Assembly: GCF_051622035.1 (NCBI RefSeq)
Contig: NC_135358.1
Span: forward strand, 16,650,501-16,714,500
Source of the DNA: Arctopsyche grandis
Taxonomy: Eukaryota > Arthropoda > Insecta > Trichoptera > Hydropsychidae
DNA length: 64,000 nt
Direction: 5' to 3'
A program made the position numbers and the translations under genes. The notes under the pieces were generated by a model. The model did not search any database. It was given only the letters and a program-made list of their open reading frames with translations, and was not told the origin of the DNA. Numbering within the stretch: position 1 is the stretch's first letter; the number at the start of each line of letters is the position of its first letter. Below are positions 20,831 through 34,130 of the stretch, piece by piece.

Positions 20831-20833
<3 letters not shown>

Positions 20834-21919
20834 GGAGGATGAACGAATGAGACGACTGGCATGTTAATGCACGTGTTTATTATATGACAGCTGAAGACAG
20901 AGTGAGTAGTAGCTCTCCGAACCCAGCCGGGTTGGTCCCCACTCGCAGGAAGGCAACCAAACTCGACCATGTCGTATAAGCGAGCCGCCACATCACTCCC
21001 CCCCCAGCATCAGCGATACCAAAATTACAAAGAAACAAATTTTACAAAAGAAAAAAAATTGTTGTTACACAAAGAGAAAAAATTATTACGTGGGGAGAAA
21101 AAAAAATGTTGACGTGGGTCATCCGCTGTGTACATAGGTGTACCGCCCTGAATGGTCGGTAGATTCGAGGGCGGTGACGTCGCGAGCAGGACGGTGGGTG
21201 GTCCGATGGTCGCGCGATGCGATGCTGCGGCGGCGGCGCTCTTCCGAGGCTGATGTCGGTTGGTGGGGCGGCGGGGGCGGCAGGGGCATCGATGTGGTTG
21301 ATGATACTCCGAGCTGGACTGTGAGTCGTTGTGGCTCGTGGAGGTGTTGTAGCGCTACCGCCCGTCTCGGCGTGACGACGCTCGTGGGGACGGACGGGGC
21401 CTTGATGATGATGATGATGATGATGGTGCTGAGGTGGTGTATGTCTTGTGGTGCTGGATGACCGTTCTATGTGTAGTGGATCGCGCATGACTCCACATCC
21501 AGCTGTCAAGATCGTCGTCTCATTCGCTCCCCCATTTTTTAAAAGCACCTGTCGTCGACGTTGTGGCTGGACGTCGGTAGGTAGGTAGGTAGGTAGGTAG
21601 CCGTGTCTGCTCGTTTATTGTCACCCGCGGCCCGCGACGCGCTCTGTTGATGGCGATGGGGGCGCGGCGGGTAGCTTCTCCCGCCTGACTCGGCGAGGCA
21701 GGGATGAGCGGCATGTTGAAATTGATCGAGGCTGCGTGGCTCGATGTCGGGGGTCACCAGTATGGAGGATGAACGAATGAGACGACTGGCATGTTAATGC
21801 ACGTGTTTATTATATGACAGCTGAAGACAGAGTGAGTAGTAGCTCTCCGAACCCAGCCGGGTTGGTCCCCACTCGCAGGAAGGCAACCAAACTCGACCAT
21901 GTCGTATAAGCGAGCCGCC

Positions 21920-21922
<3 letters not shown>
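20831..21922 (-). mobile_element. Short LTR element, TRIM-like, minus orientation
   Basis: Two 162-bp direct terminal repeats (20831-20992 and 21761-21922) flank about 770 bp. Read on the minus strand, the LTR begins TGTGGCGGCTCGC. A primer-binding site with the TGGTGACC...GAC pattern of tRNA-Trp follows the first LTR, and a G-rich polypurine tract precedes the second. Only a short gag-like proline/histidine-rich stretch lies between; there is no protease, polymerase or integrase region. It is whole as a non-autonomous element, and the LTRs look identical, so it is young. tRNA-Trp priming suggests a Ty3/gypsy (CsRn1-like) helper. Confidence 0.85.

Positions 21923-21995
<73 letters not shown>
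21923..21995. repeat. (TA)n microsatellite, right part
   Basis: Continuation of the (TA)n tract split by the LTR element. Confidence 0.95.
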
Positions 21996-21999
<4 letters not shown>

Positions 22000-22167
22000 T
22001 ATATTGGCCGATAGAATATAGTTTGCCCTATTGTCTGTGTTATTATGTATTTGAAAATGATAAACCCTATTTAACGTTTGTAAAATAAGTTGAATGTTGA
22101 AATGATTGATTGACAGTATATAGTCACACTGTGTGGTGTGTAGACTAGTGTCAAGTGGAGATATGAG

Positions 22168-25100
22168 ATGGTGTTTTGCGGAGCGGGTGTGCGGGGGTCG
22201 CGAGGGCCCCCAGAGGGGTGCGGGGGGGGTCTCGGCTCCCGACCGGCATTGCTTCAGCTGAGGGAAGACGTGGCTGCTCTGCTCATTAAGTATCCAGAGC
22301 CGCGACTCACCTGGTAAAACTCCTCATTTTTATTTCACGTCAACCCATTTGACCCATGTTTACATCACATTTTTTATCTACCGCATCGATTCTGTATTTT
22401 TCAGGTCTTGGATTACCAAATCACTGTCTCCTTTTAACGAGAACGCGATCATAATATGGCCAACGTTTATTATCGCCAATATATGTGTACTTTTGTTGTA
22501 TGTAACATTTGGAGTGTCGACTTCAAAACTCGTCAATTTTTGTCTTCCGTTGGAAGCAACTGCCATTTGGATATTCATATTTGTCAACGCGTATTTCGTT
22601 TACAATGAAAGTAAATTGACGGCTAATGAAATTCACAGAAGGATCAATCATTCATTAGGTGCGACATTCGATAGCGTTAATTTTACTCGAAATTTAAAAT
22701 ACGACCGTTCATATGATGGCTTTAAATCATTTTAGTGACATTGGATCAAGCTATAGGCGAATGTGACTGGGAAGAAAAAAACTATCCTCATTTGTGTGCC
22801 CCATTTTCTCCCTGTGTTACGCTTCAATGGACCTACCGAGATGGTATCTATGAACTCCATATTTCAAAATATGTATATTGTATTAAATCGTCACAGAAGT
22901 ATTCCGAATGTTTTATTTTAGGAAAAGTTGTTAATTTACCATGGGCGCTACTTGTAAAGAACGATATAATAGTAATGCGACCAGGACAGGAATCGCCCGG
23001 AAAATGCCAGGCTATAGATGATCCTCAACTAATAATGTTTCCTCAACAGATTTATCAACCTTCTACCGTAGTACGATTTGGCTTTAGATTTTTAATATAA
23101 ATTATTTTCCAGTATTAATAGTCAATTTAATGAAATATCTGTTACTAGGGTAAGAGTGAAAATTTCACAACGCCGAGAGCGATGCAACCACACAAAAGCA
23201 AATTGTTTAAATTGCTTGAAACTCCTTACATATCTAACGTAAAACTGGCGTTAGATTTATCTCTCAATCGTCCAGTTACCGTACACAACAAACAACGCTA
23301 CCTGGTATTTAAATTTAACGTGAATACTATGAATCACAATGAATATACAATGAAATTAATAGCTTGCTCATTTTTCAGATTATTACAAAATGCATCGAAT
23401 TAATTATTTTGCCAATTATAATTGTTCTTATTTTGTTGGCTGGTTTTATGAGACACTTTTACCTCTCTGAATATTTGGGTACAGCACATTGGACAACCAT
23501 TTATATACTTCAAACCGTTACTGCTATTTTTCCATTATTACCTACAATGTTCCCCATTGCATGGATAGCTTTAAATACATATGGAACAGCCAAGTATATT
23601 ATATTAGATTTATTAATATCTTATTTCGATTTGACGTTGTATATGTATTTGAACTGTTATTATTTTTTTTTGCTAGATTCAAATATTTATTAGAAAACTC
23701 AGAAAAGTATGTTTTAAAGAAACGATCATTAGCACCAGAGGAAACTAATAATTTACTTTTACAAATCTCTAACGATGCCAATTTTGTATTGAATGACGAA
23801 AAGACAATTTGGAAGATATTTTTTAACGTATTAATTGGAAAGGAAGACTTTGTATGCCGATCGGCAAATATCGTTCAAGTTTTGGGTTCAGTTACTGTCA
23901 GTATTTTTACAATATATATTTTTTTGTTTTATATTTTGAATGTTAAATGTGAACGTATTTTGATTTTACTAGGCTCTGTGTTGTGTCGATAAAAAGGGTA
24001 TACTGTCATGGCCAAATCCAACTGCTGAAAAGGTTTTCTTCCTCCGGAATTCTGATAATACTTCCAATTCGTCATCGAAGACTAGTTTCGTAGAATCGAG
24101 TAGCGATCCGAGCAATGGAAATCTGTACGAAAATTACTTTGAAACGACGAACAAACAGAGCAGTTGCTTAAATACAGTACCATGCCTCAATCAGACCACT
24201 GTCGCCGAGGTAAATTGAGTTTGTGAGCTTCACGAATACTATTTAACTAATTTATATTATTCAATTTTGCTTAATATTACATCAACAGGGCCGGCCCTAG
24301 GGTTCGGTAAATCTGGGCATACGACATGAGTCCTGCCTTACAGGGAAACCCCCTCTGCATCCTCAAATTAAGGTAAAGGGCTTCATTCGGCTGATGTGTC
24401 CCCACACCTTCCTAGGCCCAGCCCTGTACATTTATTTAGTGCATTAACAATTTTAGAATGTGAATTAAATGGCGCTACTGTTTTTCTATGTAAGGAACGA
24501 GATTATTTGTTTCTTTTCAGGTTTTAGATTTAACGCACGACCAGAATGTTCCTTTCGGACTTGAGTTTGACGATAATTCTTGGAAAAAATATATAGCCTG
24601 TTTGAAACCTTTGGGATTGGCTATACTTCTTAACACATGCAATTTGAACACCCAAGAACATTACTCATACTTTTGTGCTCATCTCACGTGTGAAGCTACG
24701 CAAAGCGAAGATGTTGTTCCAGTGACAAACAGACGCTGCTTATGTGAATTGGCAAAACAGATTGGTTTTATCGAGGAAGCTAAAAATATTTATACTCTAC
24801 AGAATCAACTAGCCATTTTCAGACACTTGGTATACCTAAATACATACATATTTAAGTTTTATCTTATAAAATAAAGCAGTATTAGAAAAATACTTAAATA
24901 ATTTTCTTCAAATTAGCCTCCGGATGTCATAAGACGTGATACTAGATTTGCAAGATCACTTCATCTGAGCACTCGAGTCAAAGTGCCATTACCACACATG
25001 CTCGGTGTTATAATCAAAGATCAAGCTGGAGGACTTCAACTGATGAGCCAAGTATGTACCATAAATAAAAACAATTATATAAACGTTTTTGGAATTATAT

Positions 25101-28100
25101 GTTTCTTTGATATGTTCCAGGGAACAGCTGATATGGTTTTGGATTCGTGTATAGAATTTTGGAACGGTCAAGATTTATGCATTTTATCACCTTCAGATCG
25201 GAAAAAGATTTTAGATTTTTATCAACGAAGTTCTCTTACGGCGTATTGCTCAGCTTTTGCCTATCGGTTTGTATTATCAGTGTTGGTTTTACTTATTTTA
25301 TTTCATTATTATTTCAATGTATGCATGTTTTATTTGTAGACCACTTACTCGCGGTGTATCTCCACCATTAGCTTCAATGTTTATGGAATTACCGGCTGAC
25401 TGTCCATCTTTGTATCCACCATCTACTAGTTGGAACGAATCACACGGACAACTCAACAATCAATATCATTCTACAGGTGATTTATATCGACAATTTCTTA
25501 TAATATATTGCATAATTTTTTACAATAAATAATGTAAATTTTTTGGTTTACTGTACAGATTCATTATTATTCAGTGAAGTTAAAGATGATGACGTTAACG
25601 ATGTTGACGGATGTTTTGAACTTCAATGCAATCAGGTGCGTATTTCAGAAGTACATACATATATTACAACTTATTTAATTGAGGTTTTCTGTTTATAATT
25701 TGTTATTTGTTCGCTTCGTTCTTTTAAGGTTTTCATCGGAATGGTTACAATGCAATACCAAGCCCAAATTGACATGGTTGAATTGATTGAAAAACTCGAC
25801 TGTGCGTGCATTAGATTTGTCCACTTCAGTAAAGAAAATGAATTGAGATCGAGAGTGTTCAGTGAAAAAATGGGATTGGAGAGTGGATGGAATTGTCATA
25901 TATCCCTATCTAGCGAGAATAATAGGTAATTTATTGCCTTATTTGGTTTTATTGCTTTGAAAATATTACACATATACATGTGTATTTATGCATATATGAA
26001 AATTGAGGTAACGTATATTAATAATTATTGTGTACTAACAATTTTCAAATTACGAAGTTTTATCTTCTTTCAAGAACTCGTTGTTTTTGTAAATTACTGT
26101 GGCTCTTAAAATAATTCTTCTGTTTCTTTTGTGTCACTATAATGATATGCGATTTATAACACAAGCAAAACTGTTTGCAAAGCTTTCTTTGTTGACATTT
26201 GTGTTAAGTATAGTTTTATGATTCTATATTAATCACCAGACCTGCTTCTCCGACAACTTCTCAAAACCTACAGACACCGTTTTGTTCGGAAAAAGCTTGT
26301 TCGAATGATAACAGTTCTTCGCATACTAATAACCAACGTCGAAAATGCAATGAAAGAGGCGATAGCTGTGGCGAAGAAAGCTTTGCTTTTTTGTATAGGT
26401 TTGTTACTCATTCTTGTGCTAGCATAATTAGCAGAAAACGCACGCTCTTCTAAAAAAAAATGCACGGTTAATTTTCAATTGGCTTATGTGAATGTCTAAC
26501 ATTAACATACATACGTTGGTGATAGCAAATATAAATTATTTGCATGGAAAAAAATTTTTGAATGAATATATATTGACTGTCAAACATTATATGTATTTTT
26601 GGTTGACTTTAGTTCATTGGAATCATCAAAACCATTGAGTATTTCCGCACCCGGTGCTATCAATTTAGACCACGCTACGGTTAAGTTTGATAATGAGACT
26701 AGCCACGTTCGATACGATGCTAGAAATTATTCCATCATATCTCAAAACAAACAGGTGATTTTCGTATTTTTTTTTTGATTTTAACGTAAATTAAATTGTC
26801 ATCGAAATGTATTAAATTTTGTAAATTTCAGGATTCGGAATTGAGAACGGGAGAGTCGCAAGACTCGGTACTTCTACAGGGATGGGAGACCGGAGAGGCT
26901 TCTCCCCCCGATGGCTGCCGATCTTTATCATGTTTGACCGATTCCACTGATCACTCGGCGCCGGTCAACTTTGATATGCGAAACCGGGTTTGTCGCTTTT
27001 CGAATCCCTTCATTGAATATAACGTAACAAGTTAGCCAGCAGTATAGCTCGGTGATCGGGTTAATGCACCAAGAGGCTCCCAGGCTCAAGCCCCGAGTTG
27101 ATTCCGACTTGGATATGTGTGACTTCAAGTCGACCATTTCCTATCAAAGTTTGCCAATTTATCTGATTTTATTGTTGAAACGGTTTATTCATCAAATTGG
27201 CAAAAACCATCCTACCTACTATTTGTCACCACTATTTTTTGAATATGATTTAAAATTTATAATTTATATATGCACAAGTTTAATACCATATGTGTCGCTC
27301 AGGGGTAAAGCCCATAATGGCATCATGGTAAAATATAAATTAAAAAAAACGTTTTATACTGATCTTTGTGTGTGTGTGCGTATTTTACAGGCCAAATTGC
27401 CCAGAGGAATTGATAACATACGGCCACATATCGAACAGGTGGATAATGTGCCACTGCTTGTTTCGTTGTTCACCGATTGTACAGCGAACACAGCCCGAAG
27501 AATGATAAGCATCATGCAGGATTATAATGAAGTTGTTTGTGTGATGGGTTCCGCTGCCAATAAAGACAATATGGAGATATTTATGCAAGCCGATGCCAGG
27601 TTTGATATCTTATGATTGCAACCATTGAACGTACATATATGTATGCACCAGTGGTTTATAATTAAACTGTCCGTTTGAATTTGTCTGCAGCATAGCGGTT
27701 GAACCAATATATCCAGTTTTGTGCCAAAAAATACCACCATACCAACTACCCCGTAAAGGGATCGGACCTATAGATTTGGCTAGGATACTCAATTCCGTAC
27801 CTTGCTCGATATCTGTAAGATGTTTTTTAGCATTTATTACTTTTATTGAAATTTTCCATTGCATTGAGACAAACAGTATTTTAGTGCCTATAATATCTGA
27901 GGTCATTACTTAGTGTTTTTATCTCATGATTCATGCTGGTATAAGGACATTTTTTTCATGACATACATATATTACTATTCTACTAGTGACGTTTTCTTCG
28001 AAATGCAGCTGTTCGAAAGACATATTTTCCTAATAGCTATTTTTCGATTGACACATTGTTCGTATGCATATTGTTAGTAAGTTTCAAATCGGTGGTAGTA

Positions 28101-31100
28101 TCATATATATAATTTCGCTACTATGTGTGTCTGTCTGTCTGAGATAACGCTCGCCGTACTATAATAGTCGTTTCTATTCGACATACATATGTACATCACA
28201 GCTAAAACACTGCCAACAAAATGTACGATATAATAAAAAAATTAAAAACTTCTATGCATAATGTCTACTACCGATGTTTCCACTAGGGAAATAAGTCTCT
28301 GAGCATTTAGCGCCATCTATTGAAAATTTATTTAATTAATTAATTAATTTTTCTATTTATATGTAGGTAGCTAGGTAGTTTTTACCATTTTTTTTTCATA
28401 TTAAACAATTAAATATAAATATTTAATTAAATATATTTAAAAGGTATTTGAAAAAAGTACGACCTGGTTGCAGATAGAACACAGGACCGACACATTTCTT
28501 TTATTTATTTTTTAATTAATAACTTAATATGCCATAACCCATGCGATGATATTTCATCGGGCACAACACTAGTTACATATAACAATGCAAAAAAAAAAAT
28601 AAAAAGGAAGACACCTACATACATGCATATAAGGGGAGGTACCACTTCCGGTCGACTTAAAAATTTGAAAAAGAATTACAACGTAACATTTCATTACGCA
28701 ATATAAAGGTTCGATGTAATAAGATTACGTACCTGTTGTTATTTTTTTTCATTCTGGTTCGGCAAAAAAAAAATTTTATCGCATAGGAGAATATTTTCTG
28801 AGTGTGTGCCGCTTGCTGCTGGTGCACCACGGAATAGAGGGTGGATTCTGATGTTGCCAAAATGAATACAAAAACACTTTATTTATTCTGTCTTGTGAAT
28901 AGAAAAAAATATCATCAATTGATACTTCGTATGTATATATACATTCGAAAAACGCAACACCATAAAAAACGTTATTAGTATTTTTGACGTAAATAAACTT
29001 GAAATTATCAATACAAAAGTACCATCTATCAGTCAACGTAATAATTTACATTTGAAAAATTTGTCGTTCGAATAATCTGCTATTCGAGTTAATCGCTTCG
29101 ACCAACTCACTTTCGACTAATTGATTTCGAAAAGTTTACCTAGAATAATTTTCTCGATCAACGTATCCAACATATAAGATTTTTACAATCGATCACTAAC
29201 ACGAATTTGTTTCCTATTCATTTAAAATCTGCCCATTAAAATTCTTAAAACTTCTTCAAGAGATGAAAACACTACATATGTACAGTCCCTGGCCAGGTTG
29301 TTACGGACACCCAATATGCAGCTCTCGTTAGCAATAGGAACGGTCATAAATACCTCTCGGCAGCCATTTTTTTTTGTACGCTCCTTTTTATTATCTACTA
29401 AATATATATGTACATTAAAAAAAGATTTTGTGTAATAGTGTACTTTGAAAGAAAATGAAAGAAAGATGAATTGCGAGATGAAAAGAAAAACCTTGTTCCT
29501 GAAATTCAATCAGTGAAGACATGAGTATTTGTAATTTTTTTAAATTATTTCCTTAAGAACACCGTGGTTTTATCTTTTGCTGCAGTTATATTATACTTTT
29601 CAAGTAAGTTGACGTTTAATATTTTAAAATCAAATTTTTTTATTAACTTTCTTTCGAAGAAAAATATAGATTAGATAATAAAGAGGGGCGTACAAAAAAA
29701 AATGAACCCAAAATGGGCTGCAGCTAGATATTTATGACTGTTCCTTTTGCAAAAAAAAGCTGAATACTGGGTGTCCATAACACCCTGGCCAAGGACTGTA
29801 TATATACAAGTACAGTTTATTAACTTGATGTTTGTTTTTCCTTATCAAATCACGCTTTGCATGTATTAATGTTTTATTTCTCATCCAAATAATGCTTACC
29901 AAACGAAAGATAATTAACCAAATGAAAGGAGCACAAGGAGATTTATCCAGAAAAAAGGTATTCACATTACATTAAAGCAAATTTTGCTTTAGAATTTTAA
30001 AAATTTGCACTGTAACTGTTCGGTTTTAATCACTAGCTATCAAAATCCTTCTAGATATATTTTTAATTAATACATATACATATTTATATACATAGATGCC
30101 ACGCGAAACGGACATATCACTGTTTTCGTTAGTCACAATGTCTCGTTACTATATGATGTCTATGTGGAGTTCTATACAGTTCTGGTTGAGCGCCAGCTTC
30201 TCCCTGGTGTTGCTTCAGGTAAGTTTGTATCGTAAGATCATTATTATTTGTGACTGCATTTTAAATTGTAAATATTAATTTTAGCTATTGTCGTTGATGC
30301 TCTGCCTGCCCATGATCCTGACGCTCGGCAATGTGATGTGGTTTTGTATGATCGTGATACCTGTGATTAGCGTAGCTCTCATGTGTACGCCCGTAGATAG
30401 TGGAGTCATGAAGAGAGCCACTTACAAGCACCAGAACAATATCAATCTAAATGTAAGATATAATAATAGCACTTCCTACCGACATCTTTTGAGAATTCTG
30501 ATCAAATAACATATGTTTTGTTTTTAGGTATCTGTATTTGTGCTATGGTGTTATGGTTCGAAATTTATACCCGGTATTCTAGTTGTAATTTTGTCGTATG
30601 GAGCTATGCTCAGAACATTTTGCAATCAAATTGTTGAAAGTAACAATGCTCTGACTTGTGTTACGGTTTATCCAAGCCCGATATTAGATTTAGGTGGTAA
30701 TGGAAGTTACCTTGGTAATCTGAACGAAACTGACCTCTATTCGGAAACTGAATGGAGGGGTTGGTCTGATGTTTACGAAGATGGACATATTATTGCCCAG
30801 CAGATATCTTTTTTTGTTTTGTTTTTATTCATAGGTAGGTTTTGAAATTAAAATACGTCATTGAAGAGTGTAAAAAATATTAATAAATGTTGATTTTTCA
30901 GCGATAATTTCAGTTTGTTTCGTTCATCGTGAACATTCTTTGTGGGAAAAAAATGTATGTTCGAATAAAACGTGGTTAATTAGCGTTTTTATTTTGTAAG
31001 TATAATACAGTATTTTAAAAATATAAATAAATTGATCGCTTAATAAAATCGTCTTCTTTTTAAGGTTATGTGTACACTGTGCATATTTTTGCACAATTTT

Positions 31101-31475
31101 TTTGACTACCAAAAATGAAGGCAAGGTGGGAGTGCCATCTTTCGACGTGCCACTATCTTGTACTATTGTATTGATAGTTTCACACCCTTTCATATTAGTG
31201 ATAAATGAGTTTGTAAAGTGGCAGGAAATAAAGTAAGTTAGGCTAGAGGAATAGTAAAAGTCGATTCGATTTGCATAATTATTTAATTTGTACAACTTCA
31301 TTTCATTTAAAAAATATACATTAAGAAATGTGTTAGCTGAGTGCCATGATAAAAGGTGATTTATTTTGTACTCTGATTTAAAAGTTGTGATTACATTTTC
31401 AGGGTTAATCTGAGATATCAAAGACGAGCGAGATTGGACTTTGGGACTAAGCTTGGGATGAATTCTCCATTTTGA
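22168..31475 (+). CDS. TMEM94: TMEM94, P-type-ATPase-like ER membrane protein
   Basis: Multi-pass ER protein of the TMEM94/ERMA family, reported as a magnesium transporter related to P-type ATPases. Twenty-five exons with matching phases give 1401 aa (human about 1356): 22168-22313, 22405-22658, 22736-22843, 22922-23067, 23149-23304, 23379-23593, 23677-23896, 23973-24209, 24521-24829, 24917-25051, 25121-25266, 25340-25476, 25559-25635, 25729-25925, 26240-26398, 26613-26754, 26832-26987, 27391-27599, 27691-27814, 30096-30218, 30285-30452, 30528-30834, 30902-30995, 31065-31232, 31403-31475. Recognisable family blocks are MRPGQES, LETPYISNV, CCVDKKGILSWPNP, SDRKKILDFYQR, SEKMGLESGWNCHISL, AKLPRGI, DNVPLLVSLFTDC and the end TKLGMNSPF. 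TM helices lie in the N-terminal part and the last 350 residues. Small introns dominate; two hold a SINE and a mariner MITE. Confidence 0.95.
24286..24426. mobile_element. hAT-like MITE in a TMEM94 intron
   Basis: Ends are CAGGGCCGGCCCTAGG and the inverted form of CAGGGCTGGGCCTAGG, a common hAT terminus. Flanks TACATCAA and TACATTTA are a decayed 8-bp duplication. Length 141 bp, no ORF. It lies in the intron after the exon ending at 24209. Confidence 0.78.
27030..27236 (+). mobile_element. tRNA-derived SINE in a TMEM94 intron
   Basis: The head GCCAGCAGTATAGCTCGGTGATCGGG resembles a tRNA A box. The body shares CCTATCAAAGTTTGCCAA, TTTTATTGTTGAAA and CTACCTACTAT..GTCACCACTATTT with the minus-strand copy at 37552-37781. 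The B-box part is decayed (AAGCCCCGAGTTGATTCC). It sits between the exons ending at 26987 and starting at 27391. Confidence 0.8.
27815..30095. other. Large TMEM94 intron
   Basis: At 2.28 kb this is by far the longest intron of the gene; most of the others are about 70-90 bp. It is AT-rich and contains the mariner-type MITE at 29283-29798. No other gene or exon was recognised, although the 28260-28700 part looks like further decayed repeat. Confidence 0.7.
29283..29798. mobile_element. Tc1/mariner-type MITE with long inverted repeats
   Basis: It is flanked by TA. The arms begin CAGTCCCTGGCCAGGTTG and, inverted, CAGTCCTTGGCCAGGGTG, then share GTTAYGGACACCCA, GTCATAAATA and TTTTTTGTACGC. Arms are about 130 bp each around a 240-bp unrelated centre without transposase. 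Confidence 0.85.
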
Positions 31476-31878
31476 AATGTGTACCTTAATCTTTGGACGT
31501 ACCAAGTACCTTTATCTAGTCATGAACGTGGAAAAATTTATAAATTTTTATTTAGTTTGTAAATTTTGATTATTGATGGATGTGTTTGTATGTAAATGTT
31601 GAATTTTTGTATATTATTATAATTAAGTAAAACCTTGACTGATCTTCAATTTTTCGATTTAATTTACACCGTGCAGCTTCCCATAATTTCATAAGGCACA
31701 TTTCCTCAGTGTTATTTATGTTTACCATTTAACAATAAACTTGTCATATAAACTTAATTATACATACAATATTCTTTCAAATACACTGATATCAAGGCAA
31801 CGTTACATTTCATATTAAAAATTTGTTCTTTTTAAATAGCTTGTGTCTATGACTTACTCAAAGTCTTATTTTGAAAAT

Positions 31879-31947
<69 letters not shown>

Positions 31948-32071
31948 GTATGTATGTACGTAAATACACATGCACACATACACACGAAAAAGATAAAATT
32001 TGTTAAGAGAAATAACTAAACTAAAAAAGAATATTTTTCATTTTGCACCATCAATAATATATACATACATG

Positions 32072-32159
<88 letters not shown>

Positions 32160-32971
32160 AATATATGAATTAAGTTAAATGTGTCAAACAATTGCACTTA
32201 AATCTGTCAAGATGTTTATGAAACGTTTTTGACAAGTTAATATAACATAAATATACTTCCCAATTACTTTTTATACACTAAATAAATAGATAATTCCAAT
32301 AAAACTTTAATGCTACTAAGTGGTTAAATTACATATTATAAATATATAATTTAGTTGAGGCGTTTAGATATTATATTTGACTCTTCGCTATCATCTTGTC
32401 GTAGAATTTGGTATAACACTTAACTGACCGACCTCGATAATTGGCATCCTTGTAAATCTACTTTGATAATAAAAAATAATATATACAATATCCATTGAAA
32501 CATGTCCCCGCTGATTTAATTATAAAATAAGTTTTTAGAATTTAACTGCATTCGCCAGAAAATTGCAGTCATATGTTAATTGTGCAATCAAGCGGTCGGC
32601 AGTGTTAAGAAAGGTTATTTTCACAACCAAACAGCCACTCGTTAATTCCAAAATATACATTGATTTCATTATTTAATTCATCCATATAAAATAGAAAATT
32701 CATTTAGTTTATTAAGATTTAGTAGTGGATTAACATTACCTTTTAAAAATATTAGTTTGATGTTTCTTTAATATAAAAGTATGCATATAAATAAATCTTA
32801 ATTTAAATTTTTGTATTAAAATATGTATGTGAATCAAACATAACAACTGGCATCTAGAATACTGTTAGTATGTAGTATCAATTAAGTAACATGTTCTTTT
32901 AAGCATAAATTCATAATTCGTTCACACAACACGCTCAGAACCTACTTTACACGAGGGTAACAAAACGTACT
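31476..32971. other. Convergent 3' regions of TMEM94 and lic
   Basis: AT-rich DNA, presumably both 3' UTRs, with (TA)n tracts at 31886-31942 and 32089-32150. No gene is seen. Confidence 0.6.
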
Positions 32972-34130
32972 TTAAGAAATTTCATCTGGCAAGTCTAGAA
33001 CTTCTTGAACGAAGGAAGCAACATCAGTTTCTTTGGTCCCGTGAGTGACGCAGAAGGGGTGTGATAGGAGACTGCTGTAGTTCGGCCTATCCAGATATTT
33101 CTTCTGCAAACACTTGGTGATGAGATCATCGAACTCCACTGTGAACTGACCAGCGGGTAATCGAGGTGGATCATCACTGACAACTTGCTTCAATTGATCG
33201 AACGGAGTGCCCCAAATTCTGTAAGGATATTTCCCAGTGGCCAGCTCCATCAAAGCTATGCCCAAGGACCACACATCGCTTCTTATATCGTAATTGGCAG
33301 GATTTCCGTGAGGATCTATCCTTTCAGGAGCCATGTACGGCTTGCATCCCGCGTCGATGGTCTTTGCGATTGAATTTACAAGATAACCTGATATTCCGAA
33401 GTCACATATTTTCACTTCTCCCTTTCTGTTGATCAGTATATTTGACGGTTTCACATCTCTGTGTATGACCCGCAGCTGCGAGTATAGGTAATCTAGTGCA
33501 CTGATGACTGAGAATGCAATCTTTCCGAGTATATCTTCAGGTATTGTTTTTCCATTTTTGTATACTTTGCTATAGAATTGATCCAAGCTTTTGTCCATCA
33601 CTTCCATGCAGATCCAAACATCGCCTTCCCGGAATAAGGCACCATAAAAATGTACGGTGTAAGGGCAAGCACTCGATCTCATGGATATGTCTAGATCCAT
33701 CAACAATCTCTTCTGCTCGAGAGTGTTCACGGTAGCTGTGATACGCTAAAAAATTCATAATACAAGTAAGAATAATTTACAGCCATTTAATCATATAATC
33801 AAATCAATTAAATTACCTTAACCGCCATCGTCGTGTCACTGGGGACGTGATGCATTTTTTCTACAATTCCATAAGCACCTCGGCCGAGATCACATATTTT
33901 AACCAAGTCATCAGCGACGACCGTAAAAGTTTTGTCGCCAACAGTGATGGTAGTTTGTTTGTCTAAATTTCGCGGTGGAGTGCTGGAAATAATGTTGCTA
34001 TTAATAGTATATCTATTACTAAATTAGGAATGTCTTCAAACATTCAAAAATATACTATGGGAACTTACATGGCAGGAGCTTCTTCAGGAACGTGTACTTT
34101 TAAATTTGGGCGATTTTTACGACCCGCCAT
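32972..34130 (-). CDS. lic: MAP kinase kinase of the p38 branch (MKK3/MKK6, Licorne)
   Basis: Dual-specificity cytoplasmic kinase that phosphorylates p38 MAP kinases in stress signalling. Three exons (34130-34069, 33982-33817, 33745-32972) encode 333 aa, the usual length. The start MAGRKNRPNL and LKVHVPEEAPA match insect Licorne and include the basic p38-docking region. Kinase motifs are LGRGAYGIV (P-loop), MAVKR (lysine), VIHRDVKPSN (catalytic loop), CDFGISG and the activation-loop SIAKT that defines MKK3/6, then YMAPERI and DVWSLGIALMELATG. A CpG-rich candidate promoter lies at 35950-36330, so a long 5' UTR intron is likely. It converges on TMEM94 and diverges from CSB. Confidence 0.95.

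Noticed and set aside
27030-27110. A tRNA gene
   Set aside because: The tRNA-like head cannot fold into a full cloverleaf, its B box is decayed, and it continues into a SINE body shared with 37552-37781.
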